Positions 26,843-35,918 of a DNA stretch of 64,000 nt are shown piece by piece. Under the pieces are notes generated by a model, which was not told the origin of the DNA, did not search any database, and worked only from the letters and a program-made list of their open reading frames with translations. The position numbers and the translations under genes were made by a program. Source of the stretch: BP-464 sp963825415 (GTDB lineage Bacteria; Actinomycetota; Thermoleophilia; Solirubrobacterales; Solirubrobacteraceae); assembly GCA_963825415.1 (NCBI GenBank), contig CAWGTD010000014.1:62001-126000 (forward strand), in the 5' to 3' direction. How positions within the stretch are numbered: position 1 is the stretch's first letter; every line of letters begins with the position of its first letter.

Positions 26843-27592
26843 CGCACCAACCTCCCCCGCGCCGCCTTGCCCGACGGCACCGACCGCGCTGAAGGCGACG
26901 AAGGCGGCTGCGACCTTCAGCCGCCGCCCGAGCGTGTCGAAGCGCAGGACCTCCCAACCCTCCTCGGCAGCCACGCGCGCGAGCTCGGCGTCGGGGTTCA
27001 CCGCCACAGGATGGCCCACGCAGCGCAGCATCGGGAGGTCGGACTCCGAGTCGGAGTAGCCCCACGACGTCGCGAGGTCGAGCTCGTCGCGCTCGGCGAT
27101 CTCGCGCATGCGCTGCGGCTTGCCGGCGCGGTAACAGAGCGGGCCGTCGAAGGCTCCGGTGTAGTTGCCGTCGCGCTTGGCCAGGCGCGACCCTGCGGCC
27201 CCGTCGAAGCCCAGGACGTGGGCGAGCATGTCGGCGAGGTCCTGTGACGCGGCCGTGCAGATGTACACGGGCCGGCCGGCGTCCTGGTGTGAGTAGGCGA
27301 CGTCGAGCATCTGCGGGTACAGGCGCGGCAGGATCCCCGCGAGCACCTGCGGGCCGAGCCGTTCGAGGTCGCGGACGCGCCGGCCGCCGAGGAACTCCCC
27401 CATCCGGTCGCGGATCGCCTCGGTCTCCGCGTCGGTCGAGCCGCGCAGGCGGAACTTGAGGTTCGCCCACGCGTCGGAGGCCATCTGCCGGCGCGTGACC
27501 AGGCCCGCGCGATGCGCGGCGCGGACCCAGTGCAGGCCCGACGAGCCGGCCATGAGCGTGCGGTCGAGATCGAAGAAGGCCGCGGCCTGCAC
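26839..27592 (-). CDS. HAD-IB family phosphatase (SerB-like)
   Basis: A roughly 250-residue HAD hydrolase. The nucleophile motif FFDLDRTLM is at the N-terminus, motif II is the CTAAS segment and motif III/IV is GYSDSESDLPML, with a Lys in GKPQRM. It resembles SerB-like phosphatases that often sit beside acyltransferases. The start is GTG 27592, ten bases after the thiolase stop. The natural stop is probably the TGA at 26839-26841 overlapping the next ATG, but in the sequence given the frame runs on without a stop. A one-base error in GCGGGGGAG just upstream would explain this. Confidence 0.75.
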
Positions 27593-27602
27593 GCCGCGGG
27601 GT

Positions 27603-28787
27603 TCAGCCGCCGTTGACGCGCAGGATGACGGCGTCGCCCTGCCCGCCGCCCGAGCAGATCGCGGCGCAGCCGAGCCCGCCGCCGCGGCGACGCAGCTCGT
27701 GGACGAGCGCGCCCAGGATCCGCGCGCCGGAGGCACCGATCGGATGGCCGAGAGCGACCGCGCCACCGTTGACGTTGACCTTGTCCTCCTCGATGCCGAG
27801 CAGGCGGATCGAGTTCAGCGCGACCGACGCGAATGCCTCGTTGATCTCCCAGAGGTCGATGTCCTGCGCCTTCAGGCCCGCCTTCTCCAGCGCCTTCTGC
27901 GCGGCGCTCGCCGGCGTGGTGGCGAGGTAGGCGAAGTCGTTGGCGCTCTGGGCGTGGGCGACGACCTCGGCCAGAGCCTCGCGGCCGTTCTTCGATGCCC
28001 ACTCGTCGGAAGCCACGACCAGCGCGCCCGCGCCGTCGTTGACGCCAGGACTGTTTCCGGCGGTGTGCGAGCCCTCCTTGGACACCAGCCCCGGCAGCGA
28101 GGCGAGCTTCTCCAGCGACGTGTCGCGGCGGGGGCCCTCGTCGATCTCGACGACGGTGTCGCCCTTGCGGGACTTGATCGTCACCGGGACGATCTCCTCG
28201 GGCAGACGGCCGGCGTCGGTCGCCTCGACGGCCAGCTGGTGGCTGCGCAGCGCCCAGCGGTCGAGGTCGGGGCGGGTCAGCTCGAGCTCGTCGCCGATCT
28301 CGGTGGCCTCGTCGAACATCTGGCGGCCGCTGAACGGGTTGGTGAGCCCGTCGTGGACCATCGCGTCGAGCATCTGGGCGTCGCCCATGCGGTAGCCGAA
28401 CCGCGCCTGCGGCAGCAGGTAGGGCGCCTTGGACATCGACTCCATCCCGCCGCCGACGCCGATCTCGACGTCGCCCGCGCGGATCGCCTGGTCGAGGATC
28501 ACCGTCGAGCGCAGGCCGCTTGCGCAGACCTTGTTGATCGTCTCGGAGGAGACCTCCTTGGGGATCCCGGCCTTGATCTGGGCCTGGCGCGAGGGGATCT
28601 GCCCCTGGCCGGCCTGGAGGACCTGCCCCATGACCACGTGCCCGACCTGGTCGGGCTCGACGCCGGCGCGGTCGAGTGCGGCCTGGATGGCGATGCCGCC
28701 CAGCTCGGTGGCATCGAGGCTGGACAACGATCCGCCGAGCTTGCCGATGGGCGTGCGGGCGGAGCCAAGGATCACGGTCGTGGGCAT
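27603..28787 (-). CDS. Acetyl-CoA C-acetyltransferase (thiolase)
   Basis: A 394-residue thiolase catalysing reversible condensation or cleavage of acetyl-CoA units. The acylation Cys is in INKVCASGLRS (near residue 89), the second-site His in WEINEAFASVAL and GGAVALGHPIGASGAR, and the C-terminal base Cys in CSGGGQGDAV. Length and motif order match the biosynthetic/degradative acetyl-CoA acetyltransferases. The ATG at 28787 is 19 bp from the divergent pepA start. Together with acyl-CoA dehydrogenases and ETF it suggests fatty- or branched-acid catabolism. Confidence 0.94.
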   Translation of the reverse strand: MPTTVILGSARTPIGKLGGSLSSLDATELGGIAIQAALDRAGVEPDQVGHVVMGQVLQAGQGQIPSRQAQIKAGIPKEVSSETINKVCASGLRSTVILDQAIRAGDVEIGVGGGMESMSKAPYLLPQARFGYRMGDAQMLDAMVHDGLTNPFSGRQMFDEATEIGDELELTRPDLDRWALRSHQLAVEATDAGRLPEEIVPVTIKSRKGDTVVEIDEGPRRDTSLEKLASLPGLVSKEGSHTAGNSPGVNDGAGALVVASDEWASKNGREALAEVVAHAQSANDFAYLATTPASAAQKALEKAGLKAQDIDLWEINEAFASVALNSIRLLGIEEDKVNVNGGAVALGHPIGASGARILGALVHELRRRGGGLGCAAICSGGGQGDAVILRVNGG

Positions 28788-28806
28788 GTCCTTCACTGTA
28801 TGGGTC

Positions 28807-30237
28807 ATGAACGCCTCCGCGACCACTGAACCCCCGATCAAGACAGCCGCCGACACGGTGGTGGTCGGAGTCTTCGAGGACGAGGGCATCGCCCACGACC
28901 TCGAGGGCGGGCTGCTGGCGGGCATGCTCGACAGCGGCGAGGCCAAGCGGCGCTTCCGCCACGTCGCGGTGGCCCACGGCGAGGGCAAGCGCTGGGTCCT
29001 CGTCGGGCTCGGCGCCCGCACGAAGTTCGACCCCGAGCGCGCCCGGGTCGCCGCCGCGGTGGCCTACGGCCGGGCGGTCGAGCTCGGCACCGAGGTCCTC
29101 TGCTGGGAGGTCCCCCATCACGTCGACGACGCCGTCGCCGGCGGGCTGGTGGAGGGCACGCTGCTGGCCGCCTACCGCTTCGACCGCTACCAGGCGAAGG
29201 CCGACGAGGAGCCCGCGCGGCCACAGGAGCTGCTGGTCAGCGCCCACGACGACCTCGCCGGCGCTGTCGGCCGCGCCTCGGTGCTCGCCGCGGCCGCCAA
29301 CGCGGCGCGCGACCTCCAGAACACGCCCGCCAACGACCTGACGCCGACGGCGCTGGCCGAGCACGCCCAGGCGCTCGAAGGCGTCGAGGTCGAGGTCGAG
29401 GGGCGCGAGGGCATCGAGGCGCGCGGCATGGGTTCGTTCGCCGCCGTCGCCCGCGGCAGCGACGAGGAGCCGCGGCTGATCACCATGACCTACGCGCCCG
29501 AGAACGCCCGCGGCCCGCACCTCGCGCTGGTCGGCAAGGCCGTGACGTTCGACTCCGGCGGGATCTCGCTCAAGCCCGGCAACAAGATGTCGGAGATGAA
29601 GTTCGACATGTCGGGCGGGGCCGCCGTGATCGAGGCGATCGGCGCGATCGCCCGGCTCGGCCTCCCGGTGCGCGTCACCGGCGTGGTCGGCGCGACCGAG
29701 AACATGCCCTCGGGCCGATCGATGCGCCCCGGCGACGTCATCCGCGCGATGAACGGCACGACGATCGAGGTCATCAACACCGACGCCGAGGGCCGGCTGG
29801 TGCTCGCCGACTGCCTGGCGCACGCCGTGGAGCTGGGGGCCGAGCGGATCGTCGACGTCGCCACGCTGACCGGCGCGATCATCACCACGTTCGGCAACAC
29901 CCACGCCGGCCTGTTCGCCAACGACGACGAGTGGGCGGCGCAGGTGGCGCGCGCGGGCGACGACACCGGCGAGCTGACCTGGCGCCTGCCGCTGCACGCC
30001 GAGTACGACGAGCTGATCAAGAGCTCCACCGCCGACCTGCTCAACGCGGTCGAGTCGCGCAAGGCGGGCTCGATCACCGCCGCCAGCTTTCTGGGCAGGT
30101 TCGTCGGCGACGTGCCGTGGGTTCACCTCGACATCGCCGGCACGGCGTGGGACCTGCCGCGCAAGTACATCGCCAAGGGCGGGAGCGGTTTCGGGGTGCG
30201 GTTGCTGACGCAGCTGGCCGCGAACGTCGCGGAGTGA
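28807..30237 (+). CDS. pepA: Leucyl aminopeptidase (M17)
   Basis: A 476-residue cytosolic dizinc aminopeptidase. The catalytic domain holds VGKAVTFDSGGISLKPGNKM (metal Lys and Asp), MKFDMSGGAAV, and the family signature NTDAEGRLVLADCL, followed by DVATLTGAI. The N-terminal domain is more divergent, as usual. The start is ATG 28807; upstream codons in frame are non-start. Its stop overlaps the start of the next gene (TGATG). Confidence 0.95.
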   Translation: MNASATTEPPIKTAADTVVVGVFEDEGIAHDLEGGLLAGMLDSGEAKRRFRHVAVAHGEGKRWVLVGLGARTKFDPERARVAAAVAYGRAVELGTEVLCWEVPHHVDDAVAGGLVEGTLLAAYRFDRYQAKADEEPARPQELLVSAHDDLAGAVGRASVLAAAANAARDLQNTPANDLTPTALAEHAQALEGVEVEVEGREGIEARGMGSFAAVARGSDEEPRLITMTYAPENARGPHLALVGKAVTFDSGGISLKPGNKMSEMKFDMSGGAAVIEAIGAIARLGLPVRVTGVVGATENMPSGRSMRPGDVIRAMNGTTIEVINTDAEGRLVLADCLAHAVELGAERIVDVATLTGAIITTFGNTHAGLFANDDEWAAQVARAGDDTGELTWRLPLHAEYDELIKSSTADLLNAVESRKAGSITAASFLGRFVGDVPWVHLDIAGTAWDLPRKYIAKGGSGFGVRLLTQLAANVAE

Positions 30238-31187
30238 TGGAGCCCGAGGGCGGCGACGACCCGCTGCTGGCGTTCGCCCACCGGGCTGCGTTCAGCGACC
30301 GGCGTGGCTACATCGATCGCCTGGCGCCGCTTGTGCTGACCGCGCTTGGCGAAGCCGGCGTCGACGCCATGGTGGTCAAGGGGATGGTCGTCGCCAACTG
30401 GCTCTACGCCCCGGGCGAGGCACGCGGGTACGTCGACTGCGACCTGTTCGTCTCGCCCGACGCACTCGACGCGGCCGGCGCGGTGCTCGGCGAGAAGGGA
30501 ATGGGCTGCGTCCGCGACCAGACCCGCACGCCGGAGGCCTGGACCGAGCCGCACGAGCAGGTCTGGCGGCGCGGCCCCGCGATCGTCGAGCTGCACTGGA
30601 GGCTGCCCGGCATCGGAGCCGACCCGGCGCAGGCCTGGGCGCTGCTCTGGGCACGCCATGTCGAGATGACCGTCGGCGAAGCGACGGTGCCGGTGCTCGA
30701 CCCGGTCGCCCGCACCGTGCATCTCGCGCTGCACGCGGCCCAGCACGGCGACGTCGAGCTCAAGCCGCGGGTCGACGTGGCGACAGCCGTCGAGCGCCTC
30801 GACGAAGAGACCTGGCGACAGGCCGCGGTGCTGGCAGCCGAGCTCGACGCCACCGACGCGTTCTCGGCCGGCCTGCGGCTCGATCCCCGCGGCGCCGCGC
30901 TGGCCGACCGCCTCGGCGTTCCGGAGCCCTCCCTGCGCTGGACGCTGCTGGCCGCCGGCGCCGAGGAGGTCGGCGCCGAGCGACTGCTGCGCTGGCGGCA
31001 GGCGCGCGGCCGCGAGCGGCTGCACCTGACGCGGGTCGGCCTCTTTCCCCCGCGCGAGCAGATGGAGATGTTCTTCCCCGGCTCGAGCGAAAGCCGGCGC
31101 GCGCTGGTCGCCGCGCACGCTCGCCGGCTGGTGTCGCTGCCGGCGCGCGCGGTGCGCGGCTGGCTGGCCATCCGGCGAGCGCCCTGA
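30237..31187 (+). CDS. Nucleotidyltransferase-fold family protein (NTP_transf_5 type)
   Basis: A 316-residue protein resembling the uncharacterised nucleotidyltransferase family often found near polysaccharide or lasso-peptide genes. Visible family-like blocks are VVKGMVVANWLY, GYVDCDLFVSPDAL (the DxD-like site), VELHWRLP, and HLALHAAQHG. No function is established. It is translationally coupled to pepA and precedes an acyl-CoA dehydrogenase. The second half is helical and ends in a basic tail. Confidence 0.65.
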   Translation: MEPEGGDDPLLAFAHRAAFSDRRGYIDRLAPLVLTALGEAGVDAMVVKGMVVANWLYAPGEARGYVDCDLFVSPDALDAAGAVLGEKGMGCVRDQTRTPEAWTEPHEQVWRRGPAIVELHWRLPGIGADPAQAWALLWARHVEMTVGEATVPVLDPVARTVHLALHAAQHGDVELKPRVDVATAVERLDEETWRQAAVLAAELDATDAFSAGLRLDPRGAALADRLGVPEPSLRWTLLAAGAEEVGAERLLRWRQARGRERLHLTRVGLFPPREQMEMFFPGSSESRRALVAAHARRLVSLPARAVRGWLAIRRAP

Positions 31188-31189
31188 GC

Positions 31190-31211
31190 GCCGCGGGTAG
31201 GCTCCCGCGGC
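31190..31211 (+). other. Hairpin immediately upstream of acyl-CoA dehydrogenase start
   Basis: GCCGCGGG (31190-31197) and CCCGCGGC (31204-31211) form a perfect 8-bp stem with a 6-nt loop, ending one base before the ATG at 31213. It could terminate transcription of the upstream pair or reduce initiation; no T-run follows. Confidence 0.4.
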
Positions 31212-31212
31212 C

Positions 31213-32346
31213 ATGGACTTCGACCTCTCCGACGACCATCGTGCGATCCAGCGGCTGGTTCGCGACTTCGCTCGCAACGAGGTCCGCCCGGTCGCCGAGG
31301 AGCTCGACAAGACCAAGAGCTTTCCGTACGAGATCGTGCGCCAGCTCGGCGAGCTGAACCTGATGGGGATCCCGTTCCCCGAGGAGTACGGGGGCGGCGG
31401 CGGCGACACGCTGGCCTACGCGCTGGCCGTCGAGGAGTTGACGCGGGTCGACTCGTCGGTGGCGATCACGCTCTGCGCCCACACGAGCCTCGGCACGCAG
31501 CCGATCTGGCTGTTCGGCACCGAGGAGCAGAAGCGCGAGTGGATGCCACGGCTGTGCAGCGGCGAGCAGCTCGGCGCGTTCGGGCTGACCGAGCCGGAGG
31601 CCGGAAGCGACGCCGGCAACACCAAGACGACCGCCCGCCTGGAAGACGGCGAGTGGGTCGTCAACGGAGCCAAGCAGTTCATCACCAACGCGGGGACCGA
31701 CATCTCCGGCGTCGTGTGCATCACCGCGAAGACAGGCGACGAGGAGATCTCCAACCTGCTGGTCGCGAAGGACACGCCCGGCTACGAGCAGGGCGAGCCG
31801 TACCGCAAGATGGGCTGGAACGCGTCCGACACGCGGCCGCTGTCGTTCGACGACTGCCGGGTCCCGGAGGCCAACCTGCTCGGCCAGCGGGGGCAGGGCT
31901 TCAGGCAGTTCCTGCACATCCTCGACATCGGCCGCATCGGCGTCGCGGCGATGGGCGTCGGGCTGGCGCAGGGCGCGCTCGACGAGGCGCTCTCATACGC
32001 CAAGGAACGCCGCGCGTTCGGTCAGCCGATCTCGAAGTTCCAGGCGATCCAGGCCAAGCTCGCCGACATGAGCACCGAGATCGAGGCGGCCCGGCTGCTC
32101 GTCTACAAGGCCGCGCTGGAGAAGGACGCCGGGCGCAACTTCACGCTGACCGCGGCGCAGGCCAAGCTAAAGACCGGGCGGCTGGCGGTGCGCGCGAGCG
32201 AGGAGGCCGTCCAGATCCACGGCGGCTACGGCTACATCGAGGAATACCCGGTGTGCCGCTTCTACCGCGACGCGAAGATCCTGACCATCGGGGAGGGCAC
32301 CGATGAGGTCCAGCAGATGGTCATCGCCCGAGCACTCGGCGCGTAG
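31213..32346 (+). CDS. Acyl-CoA dehydrogenase
   Basis: A complete 377-residue acyl-CoA dehydrogenase of the short/medium-chain type. Family blocks are LGELNLMGIPFPEEYGGGGG, GAFGLTEPEAGSDAG (FAD contact), AKQFITNAGTDIS, SFDDCRVPEANLLG, and the C-terminal IHGGYGYIEEYPVCRFYRDA then GEGTDEVQQMVIARAL, with the catalytic Glu at the usual position. It should pass electrons to the ETF encoded at 21-23 kb. Its 3' end overlaps the next gene by 44 bp. Confidence 0.95.
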   Translation: MDFDLSDDHRAIQRLVRDFARNEVRPVAEELDKTKSFPYEIVRQLGELNLMGIPFPEEYGGGGGDTLAYALAVEELTRVDSSVAITLCAHTSLGTQPIWLFGTEEQKREWMPRLCSGEQLGAFGLTEPEAGSDAGNTKTTARLEDGEWVVNGAKQFITNAGTDISGVVCITAKTGDEEISNLLVAKDTPGYEQGEPYRKMGWNASDTRPLSFDDCRVPEANLLGQRGQGFRQFLHILDIGRIGVAAMGVGLAQGALDEALSYAKERRAFGQPISKFQAIQAKLADMSTEIEAARLLVYKAALEKDAGRNFTLTAAQAKLKTGRLAVRASEEAVQIHGGYGYIEEYPVCRFYRDAKILTIGEGTDEVQQMVIARALGA

Positions 32347-33562
32347 ACGCACCGTCGCGGTCGCGGCGGTCCTGTTCGCCGTCTACGCGGCGACGCTCGG
32401 CACGCACGCCTCCCCCGGGCTGCGGCTCGGCGCGGCCGGCGCGCATGTCCTGATGACGACCGAGTCGATCGTCTCCGACCGCGACGTCGACCTGCGCAAC
32501 CAGTACCGCGAGGGCGCCTGGCGGAAGTGGTACGGGCGCGAGCTGCGGCCCGGGGCGCGGCCCGACGCCACCGGCCGGCTGGTCGAGCCGCAGGGTGTCG
32601 GCTTCCCGCTGCTGCTGGCGCCCGCGTGGGCGATCGGCGGGGTCGTCGCGGTGCGGCTGTTCCTCGCTGCGCTGGCCGCGATCGCGTTCGCGTGTGCCGC
32701 CGCGCTTGCGCGGCGCATCGTGCCCGAGCCGTGGGCGAGCGCCGCCGCGCTGGTCGTCGGCCTGTCGCCGCCGGTGGTCGCGGCTGCGACCGCGATCCGC
32801 CCGGAGATCGCAACGGCCGCCGCGCTGGCCGGCGCCGCGGTGCTCGCGCTGAGGATCCGCGACCGGCCCGAGCCGGCCGTCGCCTTCTGGGCCGCGCTGC
32901 TCGTCGCCGCGGTCCCGTGGCTGGGGTTGACCGCGGTCGCGCCCGCCGCCGTGGTCGCGTTCGCGCTCGCGCGCTGGCTGCGGCGCCGGCAGCGCGGCCT
33001 GGCGGGCTTCGTGGCGCTGGAGGTGGTGTTCACCTCGGCGGTCGTCTTCATCACGTTCAACGACCGCCTCTACGGCGGGCTGACGCCCTACGCAGGTCGC
33101 GCGCGGCCGGGGCCGGCGACCGGGCTGCACGACGCCGGCGACGTCGTCGACCGCATCCCCCACGTGTTCGACCTGCTGGGCGACGTCCTGCGCTGGGCGC
33201 CGTTCACGGTGCTTGCGATCGTGGGCCTGTGGCTGCTGTGGCATTCGCGGCGGGCGCGGCTGACGGCCGTGATCTCAGAGCATGTCCACGCGGAGGTCGT
33301 GGCCGCCTTCGCGGCCCTCGCCGTCGTCGCGCAGCTGCTCGAGGGCGGGCTGCTGGCCCCGCGGATCGACGGCGCCTGGTTCCCGGGCCGCCTGCTGCTG
33401 CCCGCGCTGCCGTTCGCCGCGGCACTTGCCGCCTGGGGCCTGCGCCGCTTCCCGCGCACGGGGGCGCTGCTCGCCGTCGGGACGGTGGGCCTGACGGCGT
33501 GGCTCCTGATCGCCGCGCTCGCCGGCGACGCGACGCTCGCCCCGCCGCACGGGATCTTCTAG
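32303..33562 (+). CDS. Polytopic membrane protein, glycosyltransferase-39/87-like
   Basis: A 419-residue integral membrane protein with about ten hydrophobic helices. After the first helix there is an extracytoplasmic loop with ESIVSDRDVDLRNQYREGAW, and a later loop RIDGAWFPGRLLLPALPF. This layout resembles GT-C glycosyltransferases that use polyprenyl-phosphate sugars, with acidic residues in the first outer loop. No family name can be given with confidence. The ATG at 32303 lies inside the acyl-CoA dehydrogenase gene; a downstream start is possible. Confidence 0.65.
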   Translation: MRSSRWSSPEHSARRRTVAVAAVLFAVYAATLGTHASPGLRLGAAGAHVLMTTESIVSDRDVDLRNQYREGAWRKWYGRELRPGARPDATGRLVEPQGVGFPLLLAPAWAIGGVVAVRLFLAALAAIAFACAAALARRIVPEPWASAAALVVGLSPPVVAAATAIRPEIATAAALAGAAVLALRIRDRPEPAVAFWAALLVAAVPWLGLTAVAPAAVVAFALARWLRRRQRGLAGFVALEVVFTSAVVFITFNDRLYGGLTPYAGRARPGPATGLHDAGDVVDRIPHVFDLLGDVLRWAPFTVLAIVGLWLLWHSRRARLTAVISEHVHAEVVAAFAALAVVAQLLEGGLLAPRIDGAWFPGRLLLPALPFAAALAAWGLRRFPRTGALLAVGTVGLTAWLLIAALAGDATLAPPHGIF

Positions 33563-33574
33563 CGGGCGAGTGGG

Positions 33575-34216
33575 CTACGCCCGCGCCTCGAGCAGCTCGA
33601 GCGTGCCGAAGACGGTGCGCAGCCTGCTGGTCACGGCGACCCCTCCGAACCCGGCAGCCGTCACCAGACCCGGCAGGCGGCCGGCGGCATGGTCGCGCGT
33701 GCCGTCGAAGCCGTCGAGCAACTGCAGTGCGAAGAAGGCGGCGCGTTGGACCGGGTCGGCGGCCCGTCCCCAGTCGGCGATCAGCAGACGGCCGCCGGGG
33801 CGCAGGACGCGGCGGCACTCGCGCAGCGCCGCGGTCTTGACCGTCGGCGCGAGGTGATGCAGCAGCAGCGAGCAGACGACGACGTCGACGCTGCCGTCCG
33901 CCAGCGGCACCGCGTCGGCGAGGCCCTGGCGCAGGTCGAGCTCGACACCCGCCGCACGCGCCTTGGCGGCGGCGCGCTGCAGCACCTCGTCGTCGCCGTC
34001 GACGCCGACCACACGCGCGCCCGCGCGCACGAGGTCGATCGCCAGCGTGCCGGTGCCGCAGCCCAGGTCGAGCACGTCGCGCCCCTCGCCCGCCAGCGCC
34101 GCCGCGACCAGCGCCGGGCGCCACGCGCCCTCGCGCATCGTCAGCGCCAGCACCGGGTCGTAGAGCGCGGTCAGGCCCGGCCGCCCGGCGGCGGGGACGT
34201 AGCGAGCCTCAGTCAC
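33575..34216 (-). CDS. Class I SAM-dependent methyltransferase
   Basis: A 213-residue methyltransferase. Motif I is VLDLGCGTGTLAIDL, the acidic loop VVGVDGDDEVL follows, and motif IV is VVVCSLLLHHL, with the post-motif RRVLRPGGRLLIADWG. It resembles UbiE/arsenite-methyltransferase-like enzymes acting on small molecules. The GTG at 34216 overlaps the meaB stop (GTGACTGA), so it is translated after meaB. The substrate is unknown. Confidence 0.85.
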   Translation of the reverse strand: MTEARYVPAAGRPGLTALYDPVLALTMREGAWRPALVAAALAGEGRDVLDLGCGTGTLAIDLVRAGARVVGVDGDDEVLQRAAAKARAAGVELDLRQGLADAVPLADGSVDVVVCSLLLHHLAPTVKTAALRECRRVLRPGGRLLIADWGRAADPVQRAAFFALQLLDGFDGTRDHAAGRLPGLVTAAGFGGVAVTSRLRTVFGTLELLEARA

Positions 34217-35177
34217 CCGTCTCGCGGGCGAGGATCTCCGTCGCCGCGCTGGCCGGGTCAAGGCGCCGGGCCACCACCTCGTCGAGCAGACGCTGGAACT
34301 CCGGGTCCTCGTGCAGGTCGGCCTCGAGCTTGCGGCGCAGGCGCCCGGTGCACAGCGCCACGACCTCGTTGCGCAGGTTGCGCCGGCGCCGCTCGGTGAG
34401 CGTGCCCTCGGCCTGGATGTGGGCGCGGTGCTCGTCGAGCTTCTCGATCAGTTCGGCGACGCCGTCGCCGCGCAGCGCCTCGGTCTTGACGATCGGGACC
34501 CGCCACCCGCGCTGCGGCGCGAGCGACAGCACGCCCCGGATCTCGCGCACCATCGTGTCGGTGAGCGGATGGTCGGCCTTGTTGACCACGATCACGTCGG
34601 GGATCTCCATGATCCCCGCCTTCAGCGCCTGGATCGAGTCGCCGGAGCCGGGCATGAGCACGAGCACGATCGTGTCGGCGTGATCGATGATGTCGACCTC
34701 CGCCTGACCGACGCCGACGGTCTCGAGGAAGACGTCGTCCTTGCCCGCGGCGTCCATCAACAGCGCCGCCTGGAGCGCGGCCTCGCTGAGCCCGCCCAGC
34801 GCCCCGCGGTTGGCCATCGAGCGGATGAACACGCCCGGGTCGAGGAAATGGTCGGACAGCCGGATGCGGTCGCCGAGCAGGGCTCCCTGGGTGAACGGCG
34901 AGGACGGATCGATCGACAGCACGGCGATCTCGCGGCCGGCCTCGCGGCGCAGCCGGATCAGCGCTCCGATCAGCGTCGACTTGCCCGCTCCGGGCGCCCC
35001 GGTCAGGCCGACGATCGCCGCGCGGCCGGTGCGCGGATAGACCTCGCGCACCAGCGCCCAGCCCGCCGGATCGTCGTTCTCGACCAGCGAGATCGCCCGC
35101 GCGAGGGCCCGCTTGTCGCCGTCGACGAGGCGCTGCGCGAGGTCCTCATCGCGTCGTGGCATGCGGCGGCGGAGCAT
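34209..35177 (-). CDS. meaB: MeaB/ArgK-type GTPase, methylmalonyl-CoA mutase chaperone
   Basis: A 322-residue P-loop GTPase that loads and protects the adenosylcobalamin of acyl-CoA mutases. The P-loop GLTGAPGAGKSTL is near residue 58, the base-binding motif is VVNKADH, and the family block SIDPSSPFTQGALLGDRIRL and FLETVGVGQAEVDI are both present. The start could be 35177 or the Met at 35162. It lies about 9 kb from the mutase subunits, suggesting a dispersed but coherent pathway. It is divergent from the acyltransferase gene by only 9 bp. Confidence 0.94.
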   Translation of the reverse strand: MLRRRMPRRDEDLAQRLVDGDKRALARAISLVENDDPAGWALVREVYPRTGRAAIVGLTGAPGAGKSTLIGALIRLRREAGREIAVLSIDPSSPFTQGALLGDRIRLSDHFLDPGVFIRSMANRGALGGLSEAALQAALLMDAAGKDDVFLETVGVGQAEVDIIDHADTIVLVLMPGSGDSIQALKAGIMEIPDVIVVNKADHPLTDTMVREIRGVLSLAPQRGWRVPIVKTEALRGDGVAELIEKLDEHRAHIQAEGTLTERRRRNLRNEVVALCTGRLRRKLEADLHEDPEFQRLLDEVVARRLDPASAATEILARETGD

Positions 35178-35186
35178 AATCGGGGC

Positions 35187-35918
35187 GTGGAACGGGCCCG
35201 GATCCCCTCGCCCCCGCTGCCGCGGGGAGCGCCCCCGGCGGCGCCGCTGGACGCGCCCCCGCCGGCGCGGCGGCTGCCCGTGGTGCTGCGCACCGACCCG
35301 CCGCCGCTACACGGCAACCCGCTGACGTTCCTGCGCTTCGCTCGGCGCAACCACATGCTCACCCCGGGCTACGCGCTGCTGCTGGCGCGCTTTGCGTGGC
35401 TGAAGCTGCGCTGGCGCGGCCGGCTGGTCACCGACGGCGTGTGCTTCGTCTGCCCGCGCGTGAAGTTCGAGATCGGTCGCGGGGCGAAGGTCCACCTCGG
35501 CCGCTGGTCGTGGATCGGCCACGGGTCGAAGATCCGTGCCCACGAGGGCGAGGTCCACATCGGTGCGAAGTCGGTGCTCGGCCAGGAGTGCACGGTCTCG
35601 GCCTTCCAGCACGTCTCGATCGGGCGCGAGTGCATCGTGGCCGACCGCGTGATGCTGATCGACTTCGACCACGGCGTCGTCGAGGTCGAGCGCCCGATCC
35701 GCCATCAGGGGATCTACAAGCGCGACGTGCGGGTGGGCCACAACGTCTGGATCGGCTACGGCGCCTGCTTCCTGCGCGGCGTGACGGTCGGCGACAACGC
35801 GATCGTCGGAACGCTCTCGGTGGTCACGCGCGACGTGCCCGCCAACGCCGTCGTCGGCGGCATCCCGGCCCGGCTGATCCGCATGCGCCCGCGCCCGCGG
35901 ACCCTGCGCTGGGGCTAG
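35187..35918 (+). CDS. Left-handed beta-helix acyltransferase
   Basis: A 243-residue transferase with hexapeptide repeats, like the WbbJ/LacA/maltose-acetyltransferase group. After a Pro-rich N-terminus, repeats run from KVHLGRWSWIGHGSKIRA through VHIGAKSVLGQECTVSA to VTVGDNAIVGTLSVVTRDVP, ending with the typical ANAVVGGIPARLIR. It probably acetylates a sugar of a surface glycan or lipid. The GTG start at 35187 is 9 bp from the divergent meaB gene. Its stop shares CTAG with the convergent methyltransferase stop. Confidence 0.85.
   Translation: MERARIPSPPLPRGAPPAAPLDAPPPARRLPVVLRTDPPPLHGNPLTFLRFARRNHMLTPGYALLLARFAWLKLRWRGRLVTDGVCFVCPRVKFEIGRGAKVHLGRWSWIGHGSKIRAHEGEVHIGAKSVLGQECTVSAFQHVSIGRECIVADRVMLIDFDHGVVEVERPIRHQGIYKRDVRVGHNVWIGYGACFLRGVTVGDNAIVGTLSVVTRDVPANAVVGGIPARLIRMRPRPRTLRWG

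Noticed and set aside
26483..27592. Genuine HAD-acyl-CoA dehydrogenase fusion
   Set aside because: The dehydrogenase keeps its own ATG and Shine-Dalgarno-like GGAGG, and a nearby frameshift is required anyway; overlapping separate genes are simpler.
26998..30126. A 1042-codon open frame on the minus strand across the thiolase and pepA region
   Set aside because: It lies antisense to pepA and out of frame with the thiolase; its product is Arg/Ala/Gly-rich low complexity typical of shadow frames in GC-rich DNA.
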